From NCBI RefSeq assembly GCF_007680605.1, contig NZ_VEIO01000001.1:434001-498000 (forward strand): a stretch of 64,000 nucleotides of DNA. The letters run 5' to 3'. The translations under genes and the position numbers were made by a program. This DNA comes from Paenibacillus xylanexedens. Its GTDB lineage: Bacteria > Bacillota > Bacilli > Paenibacillales > Paenibacillaceae. Within the stretch, counting starts at the first letter, position 1. Every line of letters starts with the position of its first letter. The notes below the pieces were generated by a model. It was not told the DNA's origin. It saw only the letters and a program-made list of their open reading frames with translations, and did not search any database. Positions 35,001 through 44,060 of this stretch are shown one piece after another.

Positions 35001-38000
35001 ACCAGAAGCAATCTATGATCCGGTAACTGGTGAGTATATCGTATTTTGGGCATCATCGATGAAAAATACAGAGACATACGGTGATTATAACGGCAGACCG
35101 GCAGGTCAGTATAATGTGATGTATTATGCAACAACACGAGATTTCTATAACTTTTCAGAGCCAAAGGTCATGATTGATGAGTCACTTCCAACCATTGATA
35201 CGACGTTTATTGAGCATAACGATATGTTGTATCGATTTACCAAATCAGAAGTCAATACCAAAGTGTATGTGGAGAAAGCACCAAATTTCTACTATGACAA
35301 GGACGGTATTGCTGCCAATGGCCTTCAATACGACGCTGTTCCGGGTACACGTGATAACAAACTTGGCTTGATCGGAAAAAATGGAAACAACGAAGGACAA
35401 ACCATATTTAAGGATATTCATCAAGCCAAGTGGTATCTGTTCCTGGATTCATGGCCTTATCATGTACGATATACAACAGATCTGGATAGCAGCACGCAAT
35501 ATATGAACAATGTATTAAGCAGTGATCAATATGCACTTCCGCCAGGACCAAGGCACGGAACGGTGATTCCAATCTCACGTGCGGAGTATAATGCTTTGCA
35601 AGAGAAATATGCTTTGAAGGGACCCGCACCGTCAACAGACCCGGTTGTACATTACTCATTCGATGCAAATACAGTGAATGGTACAACGTTGAACGACATT
35701 TCGGGGAACGGCCATCACGCAACACTGGTTGGTGGAGCAAGCATTGATGAAGAGGACCACATCGGTAAAAAGGGCGCTTCGCTAGAACTTAATGGGTCAA
35801 CAGGATATGTGAAACTGCCTGATAACCTGATTCAATCTTTGAATCTGGAGAAGGCTACGTTCTCTACATGGGTTCAAATGGACAAAAATCAAGCCAATCA
35901 GAGAATATTTGATTTTGCTTCCGAAACAGGCAGACAGGTTAACCGCAATACCATGTACCTGAGTACACAAGGCGATACAGGTAGTCTGGAGTTCGCTGTC
36001 GTAACCCCTTTTACAGAGAAATTTAGCAATGACAACACGAAACTCGGATCAGATTATAAATATGCTTTGCGAAATGCCGGACTATTACCAACGAAGACTT
36101 GGCAGCATGTTGCCATTACTATGGATGAATTTGAGGCAGTACTGTATGTGAATGGGCATGAGGTTAAACGCAGCTCGACATTTAATGTTGAGCCCAGAAT
36201 GTTACTGGAAACAACGATGAATTATATTGGTAAATCAAGAAATAGTTCTGATCGTCTGTTTGATGGTAAATTGGATGATTTCCGTATTTATAATCGTGCA
36301 TTATCCGTTCAGGAGATTGCAACATTAGCGGATGAAGACGTTACTCCTCCAGTAGAGCATCCATCCGGGGCTGAGCTCATTCTGCACTACGATATGAATG
36401 ATATCGATCGTGCGACTGCAACGGTTATTGACCAAACCGGAAAATTCAACGGGAAATGGACGAATCCGTTTAAGGCAGAATGGATTCGGACAGATGAAGC
36501 TGGTGTGCTGAGCTTTATTGGGGGCAGAACGGACTCCTATGTAGAGTTGCCACAAGGAGTTCTCGATGGATTAACGGATATCACCGTGTCATCCATTGTG
36601 AACTGGAGCGGTAAAAACGCTGCGGAGTGGTTGTACGCACTAGGAAGGCCAAATAATAATACGCACTATACGTATTTCACACCACGATATAATGCTAACG
36701 GTCTAGCCCGTTTAGGTATCGCGACGAATGCCTGGAATAATGAGTCTTCAACTTCTACCACGGGTTTAAAGAATAATGAATGGAAAGTAGTTACGACCGT
36801 TGTTTCAGGAACGGACGGTACACTAACGATTTATATTGATGGTGTTGCTGTTGCAACAGGCTCAACCAATGGAATGACGCTGGAACAAATAAAAAATACT
36901 TCAGGCAGTAGCGGATACATCGGGAAGTCATTTTATCCGGCTGATCCATATTTCGGCGGGTTGATTGCAGACTTCCAAATCTATGATGGTGCTATGACGG
37001 CAGCAGATATTACAACCCTTAAGGCTCGTGCGGATCAGAAGATTGCTTCAATGAAGGGCATGCTTGTATCGGGTGCGACAGAGAAATTAACGATCGATGA
37101 TCTGCTTGCTTCGAATACATCCAAAGATGCGATTACAAGCGATGTAACCTTGCCAACTTCAGGTGCTTATGGCACAACAATAAGCTGGACAACGGATAAG
37201 AGCAATGTGATCTCAACTACAGGTGCCGTGACTAGACCAGATAACGCAACTGGAGATCAAGTTGTAACGTTAACAGCGGTATTTACAGATGGTACAGAGA
37301 CAAAAAGCAAAGCCTATACGTTGATGGTTAAAGCATTGCCGAGCGACGCCAATGCTGTAGATGAAGCAAAAGCGGCACTAGTTGTGCATAACATTCAGGA
37401 TGTAAGAGGGCATATCTCATTACCGACATCTGGATTATACGGGACAACGATTACTTGGGCTTCTGTTCAACCAAACGTCGTTTCAGTGACTGGTGAAGTG
37501 CAACGTCCGGCGCACGGTAGTGGAGATGTAGACGTGAAGCTTACAGCGACGATTACATTAAACGCAGCATCCACTACGAAGGAGTTTATTGCCAAGGTCA
37601 AGGAACGGCCTGCCGATGAAAAATATGCAGGATACTTCTTCACCTATTTTACTGGGGAAGGTTCTTCAACAGGGGAGCAAATTTACTTTGCACTAAGTAA
37701 AGGCAATGATCCGTTAAACTGGCGAGAATTGAATGAGGGTAAGCCTATATTGACCTCGACCTTAGGAGAAAAGGGAGTACGTGATCCGTTCATTATTCGT
37801 TCGCCTGAAGGCGACAAGTTCTACATGATCGCTACTGATTTGAAAATTAACGGCAATGGGAACTGGGGCAGAGCACAGACATGGGGTAGCCGTTCTATTA
37901 TGGTCTGGGAATCGAATGATCTCGTCAACTGGACAGATCAACGCATGGTAGAGGTTGCACCGGAAGAAGCGGGTAATACCTGGGCACCAGAAATCATGTA

Positions 38001-40362
38001 TGACAAGACTACAGGTGAATATATCGTATTTTGGGCATCCAGAATGTTTGATGATGCATCCCATACCGGTAACGCTTATCAACAAATGATGTATAGCAAG
38101 ACACGAGATTTCTACACGTTTACTGAACCGAAAGTATATTTGGATTATGGATATTCCATCATTGACACCACAATGATTGAGCATGATGGAAAAGTGTATC
38201 GTTTTACGAAGGATGAACGAGACAACGGAGTTACTGCTCCATTTGGTAAGATGATTTTCCAAGAGATGGGTGACTCGATCTTAGATCCAACCTTCAAGAT
38301 GATTAATCAAGGTGTGGGTAACATGAAATGGGTTGAGGGACCAACCATCTTCAAATCGAATACAGATGAAAAATGGTATTTATTCGTGGATGAGTTTGGT
38401 GGAAGAGGTTATATTCCATTCGAGACAACCAATCTTGCATCAGGCGAGTGGACATTATCTTCGAACTACAACTTACCCGCTAGTCCGCGTCACGGAACGG
38501 TCATTCCGATTACACAAAGTGAGTATGATGCACTCAGTGGGAAGAGGGTACCCGTTAACGGAGTGAGCTTGGACAAAACGACATTGTCCATCGTAGAAGG
38601 TCAATCAGGGCAATTGACAGCTACGATCACACCGGCAAATGCAACGAAAAAGGCAGTAAAATGGAGCTCAAGTAATCCAGCTGTAGCGACTGTAAGTGCG
38701 ACAGGTCGAGTAACAGCGGTGGCACCAGGAACAGCAAGCATTACAGTAACTACAGTAGATGGTGGTATATCATCCAGCGCTACAGTAACGGTGACACCAT
38801 TGGTTGAACCGACTGCGCCAGGAGAAGTGACCGGAACAAGCGTAATAGCGGGTAATCAGAAGCTGACTTTGAAATGGAGTAATCCTGCAGCAAGCGATCT
38901 GGTCGCTATTAAGATTACAGGTCATGGAAATACAGAGTTTGAGACGGTAACGCTGAATCATGCGGCTAGCAGTTATGAAGTCACAGGACTTGCGAATGGT
39001 ACTCGTTATGAATTCCGTATTATTACGGTAAACGTAGCGGGGCAAGAATCCGCAGGCGTTGTGGTGTCGGGAACACCACAAGCACCAAGTAGTGGTAATG
39101 GAGATGGTGACGGTGGTAATGGGAATGGGAATGGGAATGGTAGTGGTAGTGGCGGTAACGTCCCTGCACCTACAATACCACCAGCTTCTACAGGTGGAAG
39201 TGAGCTAGTGGTGATGGACAACGGTCAAATAAACATTAAGCCAGTTGTTAATGAGAACGGTACTTCTCTAGTGAAGTTAAGTGCAGATACCGTTAAGCGT
39301 GCACTTGATCAAACGACCGATGGTAAGCTACAGGTACAACTTGAAGGAGATCCAAGCTTGAACGAGCTAACCGTTGAGCTAGCGGTAGATCCCCGCTTAA
39401 CAAGCGCAACTTCTAAGGTGGGTCACATCGAGATTAACACAGGCTCAGCAGTCGTAACGTTGGCTACCGAACGGCTTGGAACAGAAACAAGCGCAGGGAA
39501 AACGTTAGGATTGTCGATCAAGAAAATATCGTCTAATCAACTGCCAGCTGGCACACAAGCTAGGATGAATGATGAGGTCGTATATGATATCAAGCTAACG
39601 ATAGATGGTACGAAGCTTACGGCGTTTGATGGTAGAGATGATCTCGTGATTGCATTGCCATATACGCTGAAGGCTTCTGAGAATCCAAACAACATCATCG
39701 TATACGATGTGAAGGACAACGGAGAGTTAAGAGTAGTGATGAATGGTAAATACAATGAAGAGACAGGTCAAGTAGAGTTCAAACCAACGGACTTAAGTAA
39801 GTATACGTTAGCGTATGTTGCAACGAGCTTTCAGGATGTGACTCAAGGCTGGGCGAAAGATGCCATCTCGGCATTGGGAGCAAGAGGCGTCGTAAAGGGT
39901 GTAGGCTATGGGGAGTTTAATCCGAAAGGCCAAGTGACAAGAGCAGCATTCATCACCATGCTGATAAATGTGTTGGAGTTATCGGATGAGAGCGTAACGA
40001 CAAGCTTTAGTGATGTGAAACAAGGAGAATGGTACCATGGAAACATCGCAATCGCGCAGAAGCTGGGGATTGTGAACGGGAAACCAGATGGTAGTTTCGG
40101 AGTTCATGAGAACATTACGCGAGAAGATATGGCCGTTATGGTATACAAAGCGATCCAAATGAAGCACCTAAAATTACCAGCTCGTGAAGCTAGAGCTTTC
40201 AAGGATAAAGCAAACATCTCAAACTATGCGAAGCAGGCGGTAGAGACAATACAAGGAGCAGGCATCATAAACGGTGTAGGTAACGATGAGTTTGCACCGA
40301 AGAAGACGGCTAACCGTGACCAAGCAGCAGTAATGATCTATAATTTATGGAATTTGATGTAA
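32008..40362 (+). CDS. Giant SLH-anchored glycoside hydrolase with two GH43 domains and four LamG domains
   Basis: A 2784-residue secreted protein. Signal peptide about 1-32; LamG about 40-250; Ig-like about 255-340; Big_2 about 347-425; LamG about 435-670; two Ig-like about 680-880; GH43 five-blade propeller about 882-1200 (LRDPFVIRS, NTWAPEAIYD); LamG about 1213-1440 and 1457-1680; Ig-like 1690-1870; second GH43 about 1872-2170 (VRDPFIIRS, NTWAPEIMYD); Big_2 about 2183-2265; FN3 about 2270-2360; Gly-rich linker; three SLH domains about 2607-2784. GH43 enzymes cut arabinan, arabinoxylan or xylan; exact specificity is not readable. GAGGGGAAG precedes the ATG. Divergent from the SLH esterase, so the pair probably attacks decorated hemicellulose or pectin at the cell surface. 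Confidence 0.85.
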   Translation: MRKRMTNITLVLLLTFSSCFSWGMPFNNQASADPITPRMLAHYPLLEDVLDSSGNGKHGTAVGNITYDDGLTLPGGTDSTTNYVQLPTGLFDHQENTTISVWIKSNTGRGNYAALFYGTPAAENKLPTNYWLFNPSNPSGEFKSVFTDRNNVDQPWTTELGVSGPSTSQYEGQWVHYTTVITEGSITGYINGVSIGTVAKEKTTASFGTDLQAYIGRSNYLADATFAGSFQDLRIYGEALSRDDIAEVYQQSFDEKQVQQSKKELTLGDVSAVTESLELPSTNTYGASISWTSSDESAISAAGEVFLREIEQQVTLTATISLGGSQATKEFIVTLLPKDDSVEQIAVKGVSLNNSTLRLSVGDSETLAATISPANATNKRVTWTSSDSSVANVDSGGIVTAVSEGTATITVQTKDGDFTAVSAISVQAKSRNDDLILHYNMKTTAEVDGQLVLKDVANKQVTFDGIFKNANNGQFISNSEVGFISFNGGGSTSNSGYVEIPKGSNGRDLLQGLNEITVSSIVNWTNDGMNRWIFGLGTVLTPETNKYFFVTPRHGSGSGHMIATGISKNGWPNEALVTGSANSNLITGQWKHVTVSFSEASNTITLFVDGVRVASGNAKGLKLSDIINPDSTFSGFIGKSIFASDPYLQGSVADFRVYKRALTEQEVGDLYQQEAVTHISQIRQLTVDDAANQLSIDRYLDEADHSADKITKNVTLPTSGKNGVSITWSSSKPTVISNSGTVQRPNAQASDVQAELTATLTYQGVSTSAVFPITILKQFDDQQKVDLDAERLEIYNADNVKGNLRLVTAGEQGSTITWTSSKPTVVKGTTEAAGNATQLGWVSRQATEVPVKLTATITNGTASKERTFDLTIKKAVAPVELDAYFFAYFTGEYEGGEEISFATAEEPLYWKALNNGKSILQSNMGEKGLRDPFVIRSAEGDKFYMLATDLKMGESTNFDQAQITGSHYMMIWESEDLVNWSEQRMVKVAPKTAGNTWAPEAIYDPVTGEYIVFWASSMKNTETYGDYNGRPAGQYNVMYYATTRDFYNFSEPKVMIDESLPTIDTTFIEHNDMLYRFTKSEVNTKVYVEKAPNFYYDKDGIAANGLQYDAVPGTRDNKLGLIGKNGNNEGQTIFKDIHQAKWYLFLDSWPYHVRYTTDLDSSTQYMNNVLSSDQYALPPGPRHGTVIPISRAEYNALQEKYALKGPAPSTDPVVHYSFDANTVNGTTLNDISGNGHHATLVGGASIDEEDHIGKKGASLELNGSTGYVKLPDNLIQSLNLEKATFSTWVQMDKNQANQRIFDFASETGRQVNRNTMYLSTQGDTGSLEFAVVTPFTEKFSNDNTKLGSDYKYALRNAGLLPTKTWQHVAITMDEFEAVLYVNGHEVKRSSTFNVEPRMLLETTMNYIGKSRNSSDRLFDGKLDDFRIYNRALSVQEIATLADEDVTPPVEHPSGAELILHYDMNDIDRATATVIDQTGKFNGKWTNPFKAEWIRTDEAGVLSFIGGRTDSYVELPQGVLDGLTDITVSSIVNWSGKNAAEWLYALGRPNNNTHYTYFTPRYNANGLARLGIATNAWNNESSTSTTGLKNNEWKVVTTVVSGTDGTLTIYIDGVAVATGSTNGMTLEQIKNTSGSSGYIGKSFYPADPYFGGLIADFQIYDGAMTAADITTLKARADQKIASMKGMLVSGATEKLTIDDLLASNTSKDAITSDVTLPTSGAYGTTISWTTDKSNVISTTGAVTRPDNATGDQVVTLTAVFTDGTETKSKAYTLMVKALPSDANAVDEAKAALVVHNIQDVRGHISLPTSGLYGTTITWASVQPNVVSVTGEVQRPAHGSGDVDVKLTATITLNAASTTKEFIAKVKERPADEKYAGYFFTYFTGEGSSTGEQIYFALSKGNDPLNWRELNEGKPILTSTLGEKGVRDPFIIRSPEGDKFYMIATDLKINGNGNWGRAQTWGSRSIMVWESNDLVNWTDQRMVEVAPEEAGNTWAPEIMYDKTTGEYIVFWASRMFDDASHTGNAYQQMMYSKTRDFYTFTEPKVYLDYGYSIIDTTMIEHDGKVYRFTKDERDNGVTAPFGKMIFQEMGDSILDPTFKMINQGVGNMKWVEGPTIFKSNTDEKWYLFVDEFGGRGYIPFETTNLASGEWTLSSNYNLPASPRHGTVIPITQSEYDALSGKRVPVNGVSLDKTTLSIVEGQSGQLTATITPANATKKAVKWSSSNPAVATVSATGRVTAVAPGTASITVTTVDGGISSSATVTVTPLVEPTAPGEVTGTSVIAGNQKLTLKWSNPAASDLVAIKITGHGNTEFETVTLNHAASSYEVTGLANGTRYEFRIITVNVAGQESAGVVVSGTPQAPSSGNGDGDGGNGNGNGNGSGSGGNVPAPTIPPASTGGSELVVMDNGQINIKPVVNENGTSLVKLSADTVKRALDQTTDGKLQVQLEGDPSLNELTVELAVDPRLTSATSKVGHIEINTGSAVVTLATERLGTETSAGKTLGLSIKKISSNQLPAGTQARMNDEVVYDIKLTIDGTKLTAFDGRDDLVIALPYTLKASENPNNIIVYDVKDNGELRVVMNGKYNEETGQVEFKPTDLSKYTLAYVATSFQDVTQGWAKDAISALGARGVVKGVGYGEFNPKGQVTRAAFITMLINVLELSDESVTTSFSDVKQGEWYHGNIAIAQKLGIVNGKPDGSFGVHENITREDMAVMVYKAIQMKHLKLPAREARAFKDKANISNYAKQAVETIQGAGIINGVGNDEFAPKKTANRDQAAVMIYNLWNLM
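39084..39160 (+). repeat. Gly/Asn-rich linker microrepeat
   Basis: Iterated GGNAAT/GGTGAC-type hexamers encode a Gly-Asn/Gly-Asp/Gly-Ser linker (about residues 2360-2385) between FN3 and the C-terminal wall-anchoring part. Includes GGGAATGGGAATGGGAATGG, prone to slippage. Confidence 0.7.
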
Positions 40363-40414
40363 ACATGTTGAGTATAGGGTATCTACGTGGATTCAAGAAG
40401 AAACGGTTATTCTA

Positions 40415-40466
40415 CTAGGCTCCATACAAAAAAAGAACGCCATTACATTATGTGATGGCGTTTTTG
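40415..40466 (+). repeat. tRNA-Ala 3' end plus terminator, right copy (attR-like)
   Basis: CTAGGCTCCATA (40415-40426) is identical to the tRNA-Ala 3' end at 23539-23550, followed by AAAGAACGCCAT..ATGTGATGGCGTTTTT (terminator 40437-40465, one G-T pair in the stem). There is no tRNA 5' part here. It marks the right border of the putative island and terminates the GH43 transcript. Confidence 0.65.
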
Positions 40467-40517
40467 ACTTGGAAAACTAGTAAACTCAGCGTACTAGTAC
40501 AAAGAGTTTTTCCTAGC

Positions 40518-41048
40518 TTATTCAGAGGTTCGCGCTTTTTGCCTTGTTTCAACTAATGTGAACACCTCATCCATGTCGAGGGAAAACATGATGCTTTCGC
40601 TTGTTATCGGCTGGAAGTGGAATTCCAGCTTTTCTTTTCCGAATTGCTTCTCAAGCTCTGTCCACTGTTCCGTAGATAATAAGAGATATGCTAACGTGTC
40701 GTTGCCTAAAGACTCCATAAACCATCGAATCTGATACCGGGGAGCAATCATTTCCTGCATAGCCCGAATGGCGCTGTCTCGATCAGTCCGATCATCAGCG
40801 AACGGTATTTTAAGCTTTCGATCGTTCGAACTTAACACAATATCAACGCCTCTCGGCTTGTCAATGTCGATGATCTCGCACTTGATCTGATCGGATTCCG
40901 GCAGTCGATCGTTAAAGTATTGGATGAGGTCCCCTTCGTCTTCTCTCCAATCAATCCAGATTAATGACTCGTGCTCAAAAAATTGTTCAACGACGTCTTC
41001 ATCGGACGAATGTCGCAAGACATGGATAATTGGTTGCAGCGTACTCAT
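40518..41048 (-). CDS. Hypothetical protein, 176 residues
   Basis: An acidic soluble protein without signal peptide or membrane segment. It opens STLQPIIHVLRHSSDEDVVEQ and contains WIDWREDEGDLIQYFNDRLP, YQIRWFMESLGNDTLAYLLL and a C-terminal FSLDMDEVFTLVETRQ. I do not recognise the family; it resembles small uncharacterised proteins of Paenibacillus. ATG 41048 is preferred over 41054 because GGGATGGG then has a usual spacing. Monocistronic, just outside the island border. Confidence 0.65.
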   Translation of the reverse strand: MSTLQPIIHVLRHSSDEDVVEQFFEHESLIWIDWREDEGDLIQYFNDRLPESDQIKCEIIDIDKPRGVDIVLSSNDRKLKIPFADDRTDRDSAIRAMQEMIAPRYQIRWFMESLGNDTLAYLLLSTEQWTELEKQFGKEKLEFHFQPITSESIMFSLDMDEVFTLVETRQKARTSE

Positions 41049-41257
41049 GATCATCCCATCCCTTATTCAAAGTTCATATATACTCTATTTTATCTTATAG
41101 GATGGGCAGGCCTGAATAGGGCAACGGACACACTTACTTTCGGAAATAGGACTATTTTCCATCATTTAATTCGATGTTATGGTAGTATGGAGTTATATTT
41201 TTCAAGTATTCTTCAAGGATAGAAATAGGTCAATTATACATATGGAGGTAGTACAGT

Positions 41258-41926
41258 TTGAGTACTCACTATTATTTCAGTTGGTTTAATGATATTTTTC
41301 CAGAGAAACTGGTCGAACGGTTACATGAGGACATCACAGATAGAAAATCGCTTGTGATGATTAGCGCTGAGCCTTCTGATTATGAAGGTGAGCAGGTGAA
41401 CTTTGAGGATATTACGGAATGGACCTGGTTAACTCAGGTTATCCTTAGTTTTGATGAATATCATTTCATTGATTATCGTATACGGAAAGAAAAGGCCCAG
41501 CAATGGATTCGGGGCGCTTCTGTCATCTTTCTATGTGGTGGAGATCCTGTTCAACAACAAGAGTTTTTGGCGGAATATGAACTTTCCGATGTTATTAAAC
41601 ATAGCAAGGCTGTTATTCTCGGTGCGAGCGCGGGTGCATTAAATATGGCTGCAAAATGGATATCTTCGAAAGACGCTACCCCTAGGGATGAAACGACTAC
41701 GATTTATGAGGGGTTGAGCTTCAATCATTTTGCCTATGAATCCCATGCTAGACGCGACTATGGTACGTTTGTTGAAGGCTACTTGTTTCCGCTATCTGAA
41801 GAGATGCATGTTTAAGCGGCAGAGCAGGAAAGTGCCATTCGTGTAAAAGACGGCAAAATGGATATCTTAGGCCCCGTATATTTCATTTCCGAATCTAAGA
41901 TTCAGAAATTGATTGAAACACTCTGA
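41258..41926 (+). pseudogene. Peptidase S51 (dipeptidase E-like), interrupted by an in-frame stop
   Basis: TTG start at 41258 after TGGAGGTA. Codons 1-185 encode most of an S51/type 1 glutamine amidotransferase-like protein with the strand FLCGGDPVQQQEFL and the nucleophile elbow ILGASAGALNMA. TAA at 41813-41815 stops translation, yet the same frame continues with AAEQESAIRVKDGKMDILGP and a typical C-terminus to TGA at 41924-41926. A single substitution in one codon would explain it. The truncated product lacks about 36 C-terminal residues and may or may not be active. Intact relatives are serine peptidases acting on small peptides. Confidence 0.75.
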
Positions 41927-41998
41927 GTACAGAATGTTTTTTTCAAACACCCTCAGACTCTATAATACGAATACTTCGCCTGAACGATCTCATTCATT

Positions 41999-42937
41999 TT
42001 AACTTGATATTGGCTGAATTTTCCCTTGCAGATTTTCGGTGTAGGCCATGTTTCCATCGGTTGTGATAACGGCGGCTTCGATATGTTTCATCCTGTTGAC
42101 TTTATGAATAACGGAGGAGGCATCTAAGCCGAATAACTCTGTTGTATAAATATCACAGTCCAGCGATCTATCCGCAATAATGGTCAACGAAGCGACATTA
42201 CTTTCGATGGGATAACCTGTTTCGCTGCTAAAGATATGATGGTACTGCTGGCCTTCCTTTTCCAAAACACGCTCGTATATGCCTGAGGTAACGATGGATT
42301 GCTCTCTGATGCTGACGAGTGCTGCTGCATGACCTCGGGGTAAGAAGGGGTTTTGTATTCCCACATTCCAGTGATCAGAACCGGAAGGGGAATCACCATG
42401 AACAAGCACATTCCCGCCCATATCGACCATAGCAGAGACAGCGCCGTTTTTCTTGAACAGGGCCATCACCTGATCGGCAAAATAACCTTTAGCGATGGCT
42501 CCCAGGTCGATCTCCATGCCTTTTTGTAATAAATGTACGGTTTGTTGCTCATCATTGAGCTGTATATGTTCAGGCTGTAAGAGCGCCAGTACCTTCTTAA
42601 TCTCTCCATCCTCCGGCACCTGTGCCTCGCGGAAACCGATTCTCCACAATTTGATCAACGGGCCAATCGCAATATTTAAAAAAGAACCTTCATTCAGGCT
42701 GTGTTCTTTGCCTATTTTGATCAGATCATACAGTTCCCTGTCTACTTGGAGCGGATGGGAGGCGGCTTCTTGTTTCAACATCGCAAGCTGTGAGTGATCA
42801 CTGTTGGCGCTAAAGACTTTTTCGTAACGGAACAGCATATTCTCTGCTTCCTGAGCAAGTTCTTCTGCGCCGGCCCCTTCGATGTATAGAGTGATTTTAG
42901 TTCCCATGAGAGGGATCGTTTTCGTAAAAGATTTCAT
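41999..42937 (-). CDS. apbE: FAD:protein FMN transferase (flavin transferase)
   Basis: A 312-residue ApbE protein, which transfers FMN from FAD onto Ser/Thr of target proteins. Seen: MGTKITLYIEG near the start, FLNIAIGPLIKLWRIG (about residues 85-100), the hallmark EIDLGAIAKGYFADQV (about 146-161), DMGGNVLVHG, and the C-terminal Mg-binding region CDIYTTELFGLD. No signal peptide or lipobox, so it is cytoplasmic, unlike lipoprotein ApbE. The obvious client is the 44689-47139 flavoprotein, which has a flavinylation motif. 12 bases downstream of the LysR gene on the same strand. Confidence 0.9.
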   Translation of the reverse strand: MKSFTKTIPLMGTKITLYIEGAGAEELAQEAENMLFRYEKVFSANSDHSQLAMLKQEAASHPLQVDRELYDLIKIGKEHSLNEGSFLNIAIGPLIKLWRIGFREAQVPEDGEIKKVLALLQPEHIQLNDEQQTVHLLQKGMEIDLGAIAKGYFADQVMALFKKNGAVSAMVDMGGNVLVHGDSPSGSDHWNVGIQNPFLPRGHAAALVSIREQSIVTSGIYERVLEKEGQQYHHIFSSETGYPIESNVASLTIIADRSLDCDIYTTELFGLDASSVIHKVNRMKHIEAAVITTDGNMAYTENLQGKIQPISS

Positions 42938-42949
42938 GTGGATTTCCTC

Positions 42950-43879
42950 CTACACTGCGCATTGTTGTCCATGATTCAGAAAAGTATGGATAAGGTCATG
43001 ATCTACACTCGTAAGCTTTCTTTCCCCATGATGTGCTATAAAATAATCCAGGCTCATCTTATCAATCGGGATCGGGTAAATGTTGTATTCGGAAGGAGAC
43101 TCGTCAATCCGGACACTTTCTGGAATAATCGTCAGGCCCATATTCTGTTTGGCAAGTTTCAACACCGTGTGGATTTCGTTGCTTTCCATCACGATGCTCG
43201 GTTGGATTTTGTGCACACTAAGTAATTGATCGATCTGTTTACGGACCGCAGAGCCTTTGGACGTTAAAACGAGCGGTTGGCTCAGCATGGTGGGGATATC
43301 AAACGTTCCCTCTGGGATGACGGCAACATGTTTCTGATATAGTTCACAGCCGCGCGGGATAACAGCCCGGTAGCTGTGCTTGCCCCAACTAAAGGAGTTT
43401 AGATTCGGGGAAATGCTGCTCGAATTTTGCCCAATCCAGAAGTCGAGTTCGTAATTTTGAATCCGTTTTTCATTTTTTTCAGGAAGATCCTCTACGAGAT
43501 TAATCTTATAGGCAGGATGAAGCCGTAAAAATGCCGGTAAAAAGAGAGGTGTCAAATAAGAACCCAGGCTAGGCAAAATCCCGATCCGCAACACTTTGTT
43601 GCCGATATCTGATGCATATGAGATTTCTTTCATGAGCTTGGCGTAGCTATGTTCGAGTGAAGTTAAATACTGATAATAGATTTTTCCCTGCTCGGTTAAT
43701 CGATACGGAAGCTTGTTGCGAGTAATCAGCTCACAATCTAACTGACTTTCCACTTTTTTGATTACTTTGGTCAGGTAGGGCTGAGAAATATAAAGGGATT
43801 GGGCTGCTTTGCTAAAGTTGCTGTATTTTAAAAGGCTGTCGATGTAACATAAAATATCCTGCGATTCTAATTTAGACAT
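42950..43879 (-). CDS. LysR-family transcriptional regulator
   Basis: A 309-residue LTTR. N-terminal winged helix with FSKAAQSLYISQPYLTKVIKKVESQLDCELI split around residues 20-50; effector-binding domain about 90-300, including VLRIGILPSLGSYLTPLFLPAF. Start at 43879 follows GGGTGAGTG. It is divergent from the flavin reductase/fumarate reductase-like operon and co-directional with apbE, so it probably controls both. The dyad at 43930-43945 in the shared promoter region is a plausible operator. The inducer is unknown; a dicarboxylate or enoate would fit the reductase. Confidence 0.87.
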   Translation of the reverse strand: MSKLESQDILCYIDSLLKYSNFSKAAQSLYISQPYLTKVIKKVESQLDCELITRNKLPYRLTEQGKIYYQYLTSLEHSYAKLMKEISYASDIGNKVLRIGILPSLGSYLTPLFLPAFLRLHPAYKINLVEDLPEKNEKRIQNYELDFWIGQNSSSISPNLNSFSWGKHSYRAVIPRGCELYQKHVAVIPEGTFDIPTMLSQPLVLTSKGSAVRKQIDQLLSVHKIQPSIVMESNEIHTVLKLAKQNMGLTIIPESVRIDESPSEYNIYPIPIDKMSLDYFIAHHGERKLTSVDHDLIHTFLNHGQQCAV

Positions 43880-43929
43880 GTCACTCACCCTTTGTGAAAA
43901 AAATAACAAACTTTGAATTTGAGGTGATT

Positions 43930-43945
43930 ATAACAAATTGGTTAT
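43930..43945 (+). promoter_or_regulatory. Candidate LysR operator dyad
   Basis: ATAAC-AAATTG-GTTAT, a perfect five-base inverted repeat with A/T-rich centre, 50 bases upstream of the regulator start and 116 bases before the flavin reductase gene. Typical placement for an LTTR recognition site. Confidence 0.45.
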
Positions 43946-44060
43946 CAAACTGCAATGAATAACTATTAGATCATTCCAGCTTCTCTATGTTAAGGTTATG
44001 CCGAAAGATCGAGTCTGACATTGACGAACATGATTTTCGAATGACAGAGAGGGGATTACG

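Larger units (their letters stand above)
23539..40466. mobile_element. Putative composite genomic island at tRNA-Ala
   Basis: About 17 kb bounded by the tRNA-Ala 3' end and a second copy of that end with its terminator at 40415-40466. Inside are a third copy (27805) and a degraded half-tRNA (25910), splitting the region into three segments: Lrp pseudogene and MFS exporter; WYL regulator and DJ-1 protein; two SLH exoenzymes. No integrase, recombinase or transposase gene is visible, so the boundaries are inferred from repeats alone. The exact extent and mechanism are uncertain. Confidence 0.45.

Noticed and set aside
39084-39160. Tandem GGGAAT-like repeat as a possible CRISPR or VNTR locus
   Set aside because: It lies in frame within the Gly-Asn linker of the GH43 protein; a low-complexity coding repeat. 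No CRISPR array was seen anywhere in the window.
23553-40466. Search for an integrase, transposase or phage genes in the putative island
   Set aside because: None of the frames between the repeats encodes a recombinase; the island claim rests on repeats only.
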